This document shows positions 1 to 6,662 of a stretch of DNA of 10,995 nucleotides, one piece after another. The notes under the pieces were generated by a model, which saw only the letters and a program-made list of their open reading frames with translations, did not search any database and was not told the DNA's origin. A program made the position numbers and the translations under genes. Within the stretch, counting starts at the first letter, position 1, and every line of letters begins with the position of its first letter. Source of the stretch: an uncultured Oscillibacter sp. (GTDB lineage: Bacteria; Bacillota; Clostridia; Oscillospirales; Oscillospiraceae); NCBI GenBank assembly GCA_910583695.1, contig CAJTZL010000073.1, forward strand, positions 1 through 10,995. The letters run 5' to 3'.

Positions 1-738
1 CTTGCCGACAAGGTGCCGGACGCGCTCGTCCTCCGGGTGCACGGCAACGCCGGTATCGCCCATCATGGTCTCCGGCCGGGTGGTGGCCACCACCAGATCG
101 CCGGACCCGTCGGCCAGGGGATAGCGGATATGCCAGAGGTAGCCGGGCTTGTCCTGATACTCCACCTCCGCGTCGGAGAGGGCCGTGATGCAGTGGGGGC
201 ACCAGTTGATGATGCGGCTTCCCTTGTAGATGAGGCCCTTGTCGTAGAGCTCGCAGAAGGTCTCCCGGACGGCCTTGGAGCAGCCCTCGTCCATGGTGAA
301 GCGGGACCGGGACCAGTCGCAGGACACGCCCATCTTCTTCTGCTGGGCCACGATGCGCCCGCCGTACTCCTCCTTCCACTTCCAGACCCGCTGGAGGAAT
401 TTCTCCCGGCCCAGGTCGTAGCGGGTCAGGCCCTCCTTGGTCCGCAGCTCCTCCTCCACCTTGATCTGGGTGGCGATGCCGGCGTGGTCCACGCCGGGGA
501 CCCAGAGGGCGGAATAGCCCTGCATCCGCTTGAAGCGGGTCAGGATGTCCTGGAGGGTGCAGTCCAGGGCGTGGCCCATGTGGAGCTGGCCCGTGACGTT
601 GGGGGGCGGCATGACGATGGAGAAGGGCTTTTTAGCGGGGTCCGGGTCCCCCCGGAAGCACCCGGCGTTTTCCCAGGCCTCGTAAATCCGCCCCTCCACC
701 TGCTGGGGCTCGTAGACTTTCGGCAGTTCGTTTCTCAT
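1..738 (-). CDS. valS: Valyl-tRNA synthetase, N-terminal part (cut by window edge)
   Basis: This is the first 246 codons of valyl-tRNA synthetase, the cytoplasmic class I enzyme that charges tRNA-Val. The rest lies beyond the left edge; full proteins of the family have about 880 residues. Reading from the ATG at 738 gives MRNELPKVYEPQQVEGRIYE. The class I HIGH signature appears as PPPNVTGQLHMGHAL (HMGH at residues 53-56), followed by GVDHAGIATQ near residue 85. NWCPHC-TALSDAEVEY and TTRPETMMGDTGVAVHPEDER mark the entry to the editing (CP1) domain. An AGGAG ribosome binding site lies about 7 bases upstream of the ATG. The gene starts only 32 bases after the YcxB-like gene and has no visible promoter of its own, so it probably depends on the T-box leader more than 1 kb upstream. 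The family call is secure. Confidence 0.97.
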   Translation of the reverse strand, partial: MRNELPKVYEPQQVEGRIYEAWENAGCFRGDPDPAKKPFSIVMPPPNVTGQLHMGHALDCTLQDILTRFKRMQGYSALWVPGVDHAGIATQIKVEEELRTKEGLTRYDLGREKFLQRVWKWKEEYGGRIVAQQKKMGVSCDWSRSRFTMDEGCSKAVRETFCELYDKGLIYKGSRIINWCPHCITALSDAEVEYQDKPGYLWHIRYPLADGSGDLVVATTRPETMMGDTGVAVHPEDERVRHLVGK

Positions 739-770
739 GTTGCGTTCTCCTGTTCTGTAAACTTGTATTC

Positions 771-1295
771 TTACTTGATATATGCCATCGGCTTTCCGGT
801 CTTTTCGGTGATGAAGGTCCTGAACTCCTCCGCCGTCCCGCCGCTCAGGGAAGATTTATCATAAATCTGTCCATGCTGGCGGCTGAACAGGAGCACAAAG
901 TAATCCGCTGTCTCGCACACCTGCCGAACCGCCTCATAGCGAAATTCCGTGGCCGCGGCTTCCGTCGTTGAAGTATAGCTTTTCTCCGTAAAGACACTCT
1001 TCGCAAACGATGTTCCGGGCAGCAGCTTCTTTTTGGCGAAGAAGGCATTGACCTGATCCTCAGTAAACAATATCGCAATCAATATCACGCCGACGCCGCA
1101 GTTCAGGGTGTCCCGAAGGGTCCACGGCTCGTCCAGAAGCCGCCGCGCGGCAATCAGCAAAATTGCCAGCGCCGCGATACACCAGCCAAATATATGGCTC
1201 CTCCGGCTGCGCTTTTTCCGAATCGTCTTGCGCAGGGCCCGGGCCAGGGCGGTCAAGCCCTTTTGATCGTATCTTGTCTCAAACTGAAATTCCAT
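771..1295 (-). CDS. YcxB-like membrane protein
   Basis: A 174-residue protein with a very basic N-terminal segment (residues 21-33, RKTIRKKRSRR), two hydrophobic segments at about 35-50 and 66-80, and a soluble C-terminal domain of about 75 residues. The C-terminal part (FTEKSYTSTTEA through the end, with the YEAVRQVCETADYFVLLF core) resembles the YcxB-like C-terminal domain. That family is found in Firmicutes and has no established function. The ATG lies 2 bases after the stop of the preceding related reading frame, with AAAGGA upstream, so translation is probably coupled. The C-terminal domain and the ending (GKPMAYIK) match those of the upstream gene (GRPVERIK), so the two are paralogues. 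Its composition is visibly less GC-rich than valS and sigE on either side, which may mean a later arrival in the unit. Family assignment is from pattern only. Confidence 0.8.
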   Translation of the reverse strand: MEFQFETRYDQKGLTALARALRKTIRKKRSRRSHIFGWCIAALAILLIAARRLLDEPWTLRDTLNCGVGVILIAILFTEDQVNAFFAKKKLLPGTSFAKSVFTEKSYTSTTEAAATEFRYEAVRQVCETADYFVLLFSRQHGQIYDKSSLSGGTAEEFRTFITEKTGKPMAYIK

Positions 1296-1297
1296 CG

Positions 1298-1690
1298 CTA
1301 TTTGATCCTTTCCACAGGCCGTCCGTATTCCCGTTCCAGGAAGTTCCGAAAATTCTCCGGCATCCGGCGTCCAAGTCCGCTTTTCTGCAAAACCAGGGAG
1401 GGGTGGTCCTTAAAAAATAAGTAAAACCTCTCTCCATCCTCCCAGATGCCGGCAATTTCCGAATAGCCCAAGCGAACGCTCTCTGTCGGCGCCCAAATAG
1501 AAAAGCTGCCGTTTCCAAAAAATGCGGTCCGGAGGGGAACATTCCACCATTCCGGCACAAGCACCGGTTTCCAAAACGCGGGAGCCCGGGGCGGCCAGAG
1601 CCGGATCTTCCGCCAGCTGCCCGCCAGGCATATCACCGTCCAGGCATTCGCCGGATTCCAAATGCCGCAGTCAAGGGTGATTATTATCAT
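1298..1690 (-). CDS. YcxB-like protein, C-terminal portion of a probably split gene
   Basis: The longest stop-free frame here gives 130 residues. Only the last 75 or so look like a conserved domain: FFGNGSFSIWAPTESVRLGY, EIAGIWEDGERFYLFF and ENFRNFLEREYGRPVERIK align well with the C-terminal half of the downstream YcxB-like protein. The ATG at 1690 has no convincing ribosome binding site. The same frame continues upstream through a single TGA at 1715-1717 into the short reading frame that starts at 1846 behind a good Shine-Dalgarno. Read through that stop, the product would be about 182 residues, close to the 174 of its neighbour. I therefore read this as the 3' part of a gene interrupted by a nonsense mutation or a sequencing error. 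A separately translated short protein is possible but less likely. It may still matter as a translational lead-in to the next gene, 2 bases away. Confidence 0.55.
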   Translation of the reverse strand: MIIITLDCGIWNPANAWTVICLAGSWRKIRLWPPRAPAFWKPVLVPEWWNVPLRTAFFGNGSFSIWAPTESVRLGYSEIAGIWEDGERFYLFFKDHPSLVLQKSGLGRRMPENFRNFLEREYGRPVERIK

Positions 1691-1714
1691 AGAAAAACAG
1701 CTTGGCGCCGTCAG

Positions 1715-1846
1715 TCAGAGGCACATGAACTTTCGGCTCCATTGCCCGCTGTCCGGCTTCCGGAGGGATTTGCACCAGCGCTCAGCCGCCTTCCGGCAGG
1801 CGGCCTTGTCTTCCTCCGTCAAAGTCTCCCGCACCAGGAATACCAT
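1715..1846 (-). CDS. Short first ORF behind the T-box, probable N-terminus of the split YcxB-like gene
   Basis: A 43-codon frame beginning MVFLVRETLTEEDKAACRKA and ending at a TGA. Its start is well supported: GGGAGGAG lies 7 bases upstream of the ATG at 1846, directly after the T-box terminator. This is where the first gene of a T-box operon should begin. A longer start at 1918 would place the beginning of the protein inside the T-box sequence and is rejected. The frame is the same as that of the downstream 1298-1690 ORF, separated from it by this one stop and eight further sense codons. It has no membrane segment and I do not recognise it as a complete protein. It is best understood as the N-terminal piece of the interrupted YcxB-like gene, though a true small peptide cannot be excluded. 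Confidence 0.5.
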   Translation of the reverse strand: MVFLVRETLTEEDKAACRKAAERWCKSLRKPDSGQWSRKFMCL

Positions 1847-1859
1847 CTCGGCTCCTCCC

Positions 1860-1895
1860 AAAAGAAAACCGCCCCAAGCCTCTCGGCTCAGGGCG
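1860..1895 (-). terminator. T-box-controlled intrinsic terminator
   Basis: On the minus strand CGCCCTGAGCC pairs with GGCTTGGGGCG (11 pairs, two of them G-U) around a GAGA loop, followed by GGTTTTCTTTT. It lies 12 bases after the T-box and immediately before the ribosome binding site of the first ORF. This is where the alternative to the antiterminator should be. Confidence 0.9.
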
Positions 1896-2102
1896 AATGC
1901 ATCCATCCGCGGTACCACCTGAATTTCCCTTGCGGGACACTCGTCTCCCCTCTAACGGCGGGACCTCCGTCGCGGCTTACTCCCCGTTCAGCCGCGCCGC
2001 TCCGGGACGACTTCCCCCGCCGCCGCGCGGACGCTCGCACCAACCGCGTCCTCTCTGGGCCTTGGCAGACCGGGTACTGCTTCCCTTCCTTGCGTTTACA
2101 TG
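1860..2102 (-). promoter_or_regulatory. T-box leader (probable valine specifier)
   Basis: A T-box riboswitch, which binds a specific tRNA and lets transcription continue when that tRNA is uncharged. The diagnostic T-box AGGTGGTACCGCGG is at 1920-1907. Upstream are the other expected parts: an AGTA element near 2078-2075, the AGAGAGGACGC...GGTGCGA...GCGTCC distal arm of Stem I, a GCGGCT/AGCCGC hairpin, and the CCCGCAAGGGAAATTC segment before the T-box. In the presumed 3' side of the specifier loop the RNA reads GGAAGTCGTCCC (around 2013-2002). Two consecutive GTC triplets mean valine in either register, matching valS in the same unit. Specifier placement is by eye, not from a folded model. The 5' end is inferred from the promoter just upstream. 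Confidence 0.9.
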
Positions 2103-2108
2103 GACGTT

Positions 2109-2137
2109 AGTATACTATCCCCGCCGGGAATTGTCAA
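2109..2137 (-). promoter_or_regulatory. Sigma-A-type promoter of the T-box/valS unit
   Basis: TTGACA (2137-2132), a 17-base spacer, then TATACT (2114-2109): a near-consensus housekeeping promoter. Transcription should start near 2102, just before the T-box Stem I. The -35 box contains the TGA stop codon of sigE (2136-2134), so the promoter abuts the sporulation operon with no terminator between them. Confidence 0.88.
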
Positions 2138-2832
2138 GAGAGGCGCAGGATTTCCTTTTTCAGGCGGCTGATGATCCGCTTCTCCAGCCGGGAAATGTAC
2201 GACTGGGAGATGCCCAGCCGGTCCGCCACCTCCTTCTGGGTCTGCTCCTTCCCGCCCCCCAGGCCGAAGCGGAGGGTGATGATCTCCTTTTCCCGGGGGG
2301 ACAGGGTGTTGATGGCCTGGGCCAGCAGGGAGCGGTCCACGTCCTCCTCAATGGGGCGCATCACCACGTCCTCGTCGGTGCCCAGCACGTCGGAGAGCAG
2401 CAGCTCGTTGCCGTCCCAGTCCGTGTTCAGCGGCTCGTCGAAGGACACCTCCCCCCGGCGGGAGGCGTTCTTCCGCAGGTACATGAGAATTTCGTTTTCA
2501 ATGCACCGGGAGGCATAGGTGGCCAGCTTGATGTTCTTGTCCGTCCGGTAGGTCCCCACCGCCTTGATCAGGCCGATGGTCCCGATGGAGATCAGGTCCT
2601 CGATGTTGATGCCCGTGTTCTCAAACCGCCGGGCGATGTACACCACCAGCCGCAGGTTATGTTCAATCAGCTCCTGCCGGGCCGCCTCGTCCATGTTGGC
2701 CAGCAGCTCCGCCTCCCGCTCCCGGGTCAGCGGCGGAGGCAGGGTGTCGCTGCCCCCGATGTAGTGAATCCCCGCCGAAGGCCAAAGCCCCAGCCGGATC
2801 AGCAGCCTTCTCAGTTTTCCCAGCAGTTCCAT
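2134..2832 (-). CDS. sigE: RNA polymerase sporulation sigma factor sigma-E (pro-form)
   Basis: A 232-residue sigma-70 family protein, the precursor of the early mother-cell sporulation factor. The N-terminal 22 or so residues (MELLGKLRRLLIRLGLWPSA) form the amphipathic pro-sequence, followed by the conserved processing region HYIGGSDTLPPPL. Region 2 is nearly identical to what I know of the family: NLRLVVYIARRFENTGINIE, DLISIGTIGLIKAV, IKLATYASRCIENEILMYLR. The linker has SFDEPLNTDWDGNELLLSDV. Region 4 carries LSPREKEIITLRFGL and the helix-turn-helix SQSYISRLEKRIISRLKKE. The ATG at 2832 has GGGAGG about 5 bases upstream. It follows and overlaps the spoIIGA frame, the usual arrangement for the protease that removes the pro-sequence at the septum. 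The usual third gene, sigG, does not follow; a T-box unit does. Confidence 0.96.
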   Translation of the reverse strand: MELLGKLRRLLIRLGLWPSAGIHYIGGSDTLPPPLTREREAELLANMDEAARQELIEHNLRLVVYIARRFENTGINIEDLISIGTIGLIKAVGTYRTDKNIKLATYASRCIENEILMYLRKNASRRGEVSFDEPLNTDWDGNELLLSDVLGTDEDVVMRPIEEDVDRSLLAQAINTLSPREKEIITLRFGLGGGKEQTQKEVADRLGISQSYISRLEKRIISRLKKEILRLS

Positions 2833-3703
2833 GTCGTCCTCCCTTTCCAGCCGGCCCGCCCCACAGCGCCGCGCAGCCCTCCCCCAGCGCCGTGGGGGAC
2901 AGGACTGCCGTCAGCCCCGGGTAGCGGGTTCCGTTGATCTCCATCCAGTCCGTCCGGATCGCCAGCAGCAGCCCTCCCGCCGTTCCCACGGCCCGGTAGG
3001 GCGTCAGCCGGGGCCGCAGGGCCGGAGCGACGGCCCGCAGGGGCTCCAGCAGCTCCTCCGGGGCCTCCAGGCCCCGCCGCCGCAGCAGCCGCACCACCTC
3101 CGGGGGCAGGGCGGCGTCCAGCGCCCCCGGGGCCGCCACCAGCGCCGCCCGGCCGTCCGGGGCCCGGAGGCCGCTGCCCGTGTCCCGGAGGGCCGTCAGC
3201 TCCGCCGTCCGCCCGGCGATGGAGACCCGGACCGCCAGCAGCTCCCCCCGGACCCCGTGAGCCGCCGCCGCCCGGAACACCAGGGAGAGCACGGCGTAAG
3301 CCGCCGTCGCGCCCACCGCCAGGGCCCTGGCGTCCACGTTGGTGTAAAACACCCCGTTCACCGCCGGGACCCCGCCTCCCGCCAGGAGGCCCAGGCCCAG
3401 CACGCAGCCCGCCATGGCGCAGGAGACGGCAAAAAACAGCAGCACAAGCCGCAGCAGCTTCTCCTCCCCGCCGTAAGCGATGAGCCCCAGCAGCACCCCC
3501 GCCGCCAGCTTCACCGGCGTCTGGGCCAGGAAGCCCAGCCCCGGCAGAAACACCGCCGCCGCGTAAGCGCCCCCCGCCAGGGCCGCCAGGACATAGCGCC
3601 CCCGCCGCAGGGGCAGGCCCGCAAGGCGCGCGGCGCAGAGGAGGAGCAGATAGTCCATCAGGGCGTTCAGCACAAACACGCTGTCGATGTAGATGACCGT
3701 CAC
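2663..3703 (-). CDS. spoIIGA: Sporulation sigma-E factor processing peptidase SpoIIGA
   Basis: A membrane-embedded aspartic protease that cleaves pro-sigma-E (family U4). I place the start at the GTG at 3703 (V/M-TVIYIDSVFVLNALMDYLL) because it has AAGGGGGG upstream and begins at the family's typical N-terminus. Five hydrophobic segments lie at about residues 3-25, 36-52, 60-77, 85-108 and 126-145. The soluble domain follows, with catalytic Asp174 in LRDTGSGLR and the conserved RLTPYRAVG motif near 232-240. Homology seems to end around LTAVLSPTALGEGCAALWGG (residue 283). The frame has no stop there and continues 57 codons into sigE, giving 346 residues where about 285-310 is expected. The tail is low-complexity Gly/Ala/Arg. 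Either the gene truly overlaps sigE by 170 bases or a small indel hides a stop near 2811. Confidence 0.9.
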   Translation of the reverse strand: MTVIYIDSVFVLNALMDYLLLLCAARLAGLPLRRGRYVLAALAGGAYAAAVFLPGLGFLAQTPVKLAAGVLLGLIAYGGEEKLLRLVLLFFAVSCAMAGCVLGLGLLAGGGVPAVNGVFYTNVDARALAVGATAAYAVLSLVFRAAAAHGVRGELLAVRVSIAGRTAELTALRDTGSGLRAPDGRAALVAAPGALDAALPPEVVRLLRRRGLEAPEELLEPLRAVAPALRPRLTPYRAVGTAGGLLLAIRTDWMEINGTRYPGLTAVLSPTALGEGCAALWGGPAGKGGRHGTAGKTEKAADPAGALAFGGDSLHRGQRHPASAADPGAGGGAAGQHGRGGPAGAD

Positions 3704-3731
3704 GGCGTCCCGCCCCCCTTTTCCAAGAGCT

Positions 3732-3766
3732 ATTATAGGACAGGACGGGCGGGAAAGCGGTCGCAA
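3732..3766 (-). promoter_or_regulatory. Probable spoIIG operon promoter with a long spacer
   Basis: A perfect TATAAT (3737-3732) lies 28 bases before the spoIIGA start. At the usual 17-base spacing the -35 position is CCGCTT, a poor match. TTGCGA/TGCGAC (3766-3760) lies 22-23 bases upstream instead. The Bacillus subtilis spoIIG promoter is known to have -10 and -35 elements about 22 bases apart and to need phosphorylated Spo0A, so this layout is suggestive. Binding by Spo0A is inference. Confidence 0.55.
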
Positions 3767-3786
3767 TCTGAGGGGGGATTGCGGTC

Positions 3787-3813
3787 AAAAAAAGGCGCCG
3801 CTTCCGCGGCGCC
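3787..3813 (-). terminator. Intrinsic terminator after the PBP gene
   Basis: Minus strand GGCGCCGC-GGAA-GCGGCGCC: an 8-base perfect GC stem with a tetraloop, followed by seven T. It sits 18 bases after the PBP stop codon and separates that gene from the spoIIG promoter. Confidence 0.93.
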
Positions 3814-3831
3814 CTTCCGGCTTGATTCGGT

Positions 3832-6546
3832 TCAGGGCGCAATGCCCCAGAGGTCTTCGAAGAGTCCGCCGCCGCCCGGGTCCGTGGTTCCCGGCTCCTC
3901 CGGCTCAACGGGCGTCACCGGCTCCGGATCCGGCTTCGGGTCCGGTTCGGGCGGCGGAGTGCCGTAGCCCTCGTGGCTCTCGCCGGGGCTGGGGACGTAG
4001 GGTTCCGAGGGATTCGCCGTGGTCCCGCCGTTCGGGTTGTTGGGGTCCTCGGGATTCAGCGGGTCCTCCGGGTTCACCGGGGGCAGGCCGTTGTGGGCGG
4101 GACAGCCGCCGATGGGATTTGTCTCCGAGATCTCGGTGATCTTTTCCAGGCTGCTGATGAGATAGGCGTCGTCCTCCGCCTTGATGCTGGGGCCGTAGTC
4201 CTCCCGGACGTAGTCCAGGTAGGCCCGCTGCTCCACCACCGCCTCGGGACAGGTCTCCCCCGCCAGACAATGGCCCTCCGTGCAGTAGGACACCACCTTG
4301 TGGACGGTGCACTCTTCGGAAGGCCCGGTGCCCGACGCCGCCTCGAAGAAGCCGGTCCGGTTTCCCCGGGGGTCCGCCCGGCAGGCGTCGGTGGCCAGCA
4401 GGCCGCTGTCCAGGCACACGCTGATTCTGGTCAGCCCCGTAGCGGGCTTGTTGTCAAAGTCCTTGTCGGGCAAGTCCATGTGGAGGGGCTCCATGACCTT
4501 CTTCCACATGGTGATGGCCGGGTTCCCGCTGTAGCTGATGCGCTCCGGGGCCTCGTAGCCTGTCCACACCGCCGCCACGTAGTAGGGCGTGAAGCCCACG
4601 AAGTAGCGGTCCTTGTTGTCGTTGGTGGTTCCGGTTTTCCCGGCGATGTGCATGCCGCCAAACCGGGCCTGTCCGCCGGTGCCGGAGGACACAGCGTTTT
4701 TCAGCATGTCCGTCATCAGGTAGGCCGTGGTTTCCTTCATGGCCACGTGGCTTTCGCTCTCGTTCTCCAGCACCGTCACCTCCTGCCCGGTGGCGTTGTC
4801 GACGCGGGTGACGCGGACATAGGTCCGGGGCTCGTTGTACACGCCGTTGTTGACAAAGCAGGCGTAGGCCGCCGCCATTTCCACGGTGTTCAGTCCCCGG
4901 GTCAGGCCGCCCATGCCCAGGGCGCCCACTACCATGTCGTCCGCCACCAGCCCCAGGTTCAGATTCTCCGTGGCGAAGCGGTAGGCCTCCTCCACCCCCA
5001 CGGACTGGAGGGCCTGGACGGCGATGGTGTTGATGGATTTCTGCACGCCGGTCCGCACCGTGGTGAAGCCGGTGTAGGTGTTGGGGGAGTTCTTGGGCCA
5101 GGGGGTTCCGTTGAGCTCCTGGACCGGGTAGTTGTCAAAGACGGACCCCTGGGTGATGACCCCGGCATCCAGGGCGGGGGCGTAGGCCGTCAGGGGCTTC
5201 ATGGAGGAGCCCACCTGCCGCTTGGCCGTGGCGCAGTTCCAGCCCAGGTTCCGGTCCTTCTCCCCTACCTTGCCAACCATCGCCACGATGTCGGCGGTGT
5301 AGGGGTCCAGGATGGTGATGGCGGACTGAAGCTGCTGGCCGTTCCGGGAGGTGACGTCCAGGTTGCTCCGGTCCTCATAGATGCTCTCCGCCAGGGCCTG
5401 AATGTCCGGGTCCAGGGTGGTGTAGATGCGGTAGCCGCTGTTGTAGAGGCGGGTGTAGGCCTCATCCTTTGTGATGTTGTACTCCTCCTGCAGGCCCTGC
5501 ACCACGTCCTGGATCACCTTGTCCACAAACCAGGAGTTGATTTCGATCTTGCCCACGGCCTTTTCCACGATCTCCTCGGCGGAGGTGGACCCGTCGGCGA
5601 ACTGCAAAACCTCCGCCTTGGCGGCCTCGGCCTGGGCCTTGGTGATATAGGGGAGCCCCGTCTCGGGATTGATGATATCATCCGCCGCCATCAGGTCCAG
5701 AATCATCTCCTGGCGGTTCTTGTTCAGCTCCCGGGGCGTGACCTTGGTGCCGTCCTCCCGGGTGTAGGTGATGTTGTACATGGGTCCGTACAAAGACGGG
5801 TTGTTGGTGATGGCAATGAGGCAGGCGCTCTCCGCCAAGTCCAGGTCCTTGGCGTCCTTGCCGAAATAGAACTGGGCCGCCGTCTGGACGCCGTAGCAGC
5901 TCTGCCCCAAAAAGATGGTGTTCAGATACAGCTCCAGAATATACTCTTTCCCGTAGTCCTTGTAGTTCTTCTCGAACTCCAGCGCCCGGAAAATCTCCCG
6001 GACCTTCCGGTTGACATAGGGCATGTTGTCCTTTGTCATGTTTTTCAGCACCTGCTGGGTGATGGTGGATCCGCCGTAGCTGCCGTCTCCGGTAATCAGC
6101 TCCTTCACCGCCCCCAGGGTCCGCCGCCAGTCCACGCCCTCGTGCTGGAAGAACCTCTTATCCTCCACCGCCACGGCGGCCTGCCACAGGTAAGGCGACA
6201 TTTCGTCAAAATCCACCAGGATGCGGTTCTGCTCGCCGTGGACGTTCTGGAACTCCTTCCACGCCCCCGTCTCCTTGTCCTGGTAGTAAATGAAGGAGCT
6301 GAGGCTCATGGTGTAGTCCTCCGCCCGGACCTCCACGTTGGGGACCACCACGGTCTCAATATACTCCTTAAAGAAATGCAGGCCGATCAGCGCCGTGCAG
6401 ACGCCGATGAGCAGGACCGTCCACAGTGTAATGAATATCCACTTCACCACGCCCAGGACAATCCGCACCGGGCTGGGCTTCCTGGACCTCCTGCGCCGCT
6501 GAGGCTGCTGGGGGGACGGCTGTTCTCTTCTTCCGTGCTGCTCCAA
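3832..6546 (-). CDS. Class A penicillin-binding protein (PBP1A-type)
   Basis: A bifunctional peptidoglycan synthase of about 904 residues. From the chosen start: a basic, Gln/Pro-rich cytoplasmic tail (1-28) and one membrane anchor (about 29-58). The GT51 glycosyltransferase domain has the catalytic Glu128 in VAVEDKRFFQHEGVD, GGSTITQQ at 158-165 and ILELYLNTIFLGQSCYGVQ. The transpeptidase domain has SSMK at 447-450, SIN at 504-506 and KTG at 637-639. After it comes a Cys-containing segment (Cys711, 722, 746, 755, 760, 766, 815) and a Pro/Glu/Gly-rich tail ending LFEDLWGIAP. No ATG fits. A TTG at 6546-6544 lies 11 bases after GGAGG (6562-6558); an ATT one codon earlier has closer to ideal spacing. 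A further upstream TTG (6612) lacks a ribosome binding site. The family is certain; the exact start is not. Confidence 0.95.
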   Translation of the reverse strand: MEQHGRREQPSPQQPQRRRRSRKPSPVRIVLGVVKWIFITLWTVLLIGVCTALIGLHFFKEYIETVVVPNVEVRAEDYTMSLSSFIYYQDKETGAWKEFQNVHGEQNRILVDFDEMSPYLWQAAVAVEDKRFFQHEGVDWRRTLGAVKELITGDGSYGGSTITQQVLKNMTKDNMPYVNRKVREIFRALEFEKNYKDYGKEYILELYLNTIFLGQSCYGVQTAAQFYFGKDAKDLDLAESACLIAITNNPSLYGPMYNITYTREDGTKVTPRELNKNRQEMILDLMAADDIINPETGLPYITKAQAEAAKAEVLQFADGSTSAEEIVEKAVGKIEINSWFVDKVIQDVVQGLQEEYNITKDEAYTRLYNSGYRIYTTLDPDIQALAESIYEDRSNLDVTSRNGQQLQSAITILDPYTADIVAMVGKVGEKDRNLGWNCATAKRQVGSSMKPLTAYAPALDAGVITQGSVFDNYPVQELNGTPWPKNSPNTYTGFTTVRTGVQKSINTIAVQALQSVGVEEAYRFATENLNLGLVADDMVVGALGMGGLTRGLNTVEMAAAYACFVNNGVYNEPRTYVRVTRVDNATGQEVTVLENESESHVAMKETTAYLMTDMLKNAVSSGTGGQARFGGMHIAGKTGTTNDNKDRYFVGFTPYYVAAVWTGYEAPERISYSGNPAITMWKKVMEPLHMDLPDKDFDNKPATGLTRISVCLDSGLLATDACRADPRGNRTGFFEAASGTGPSEECTVHKVVSYCTEGHCLAGETCPEAVVEQRAYLDYVREDYGPSIKAEDDAYLISSLEKITEISETNPIGGCPAHNGLPPVNPEDPLNPEDPNNPNGGTTANPSEPYVPSPGESHEGYGTPPPEPDPKPDPEPVTPVEPEEPGTTDPGGGGLFEDLWGIAP

Positions 6547-6662
6547 AATAACGAATACCTCCTTAACCAGGGATACCGCTTCCGCCCGGATTTTTGGGTC
6601 GGAGCGCGTCAAAGCCAGTCGTTTCCTGGGCTTCCAGAAATGTCCGGAGCCCCTTGTTTTCT

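Noticed and set aside
13..864. Plus-strand frame opposite valS
   Set aside because: The minus strand encodes clear valyl-tRNA synthetase motifs; the plus frame has no recognisable domain.
1715..1717. TGA in the YcxB-like gene as selenocysteine or recoded codon
   Set aside because: No selenocysteine element is apparent, YcxB-like proteins are not selenoproteins, and TGA ends several intact genes here.
1897..2937. Plus-strand frame across the T-box leader and sigE
   Set aside because: It covers a regulatory RNA and a well-conserved sigma factor on the other strand, and its content is low-complexity.
2811..3908. Alternative minus-strand frame over spoIIGA
   Set aside because: It is rich in Gly, Pro and Ala with no membrane segments; the neighbouring frame carries the SpoIIGA motifs. 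It is relevant only as the frame in which a shifted spoIIGA would end.
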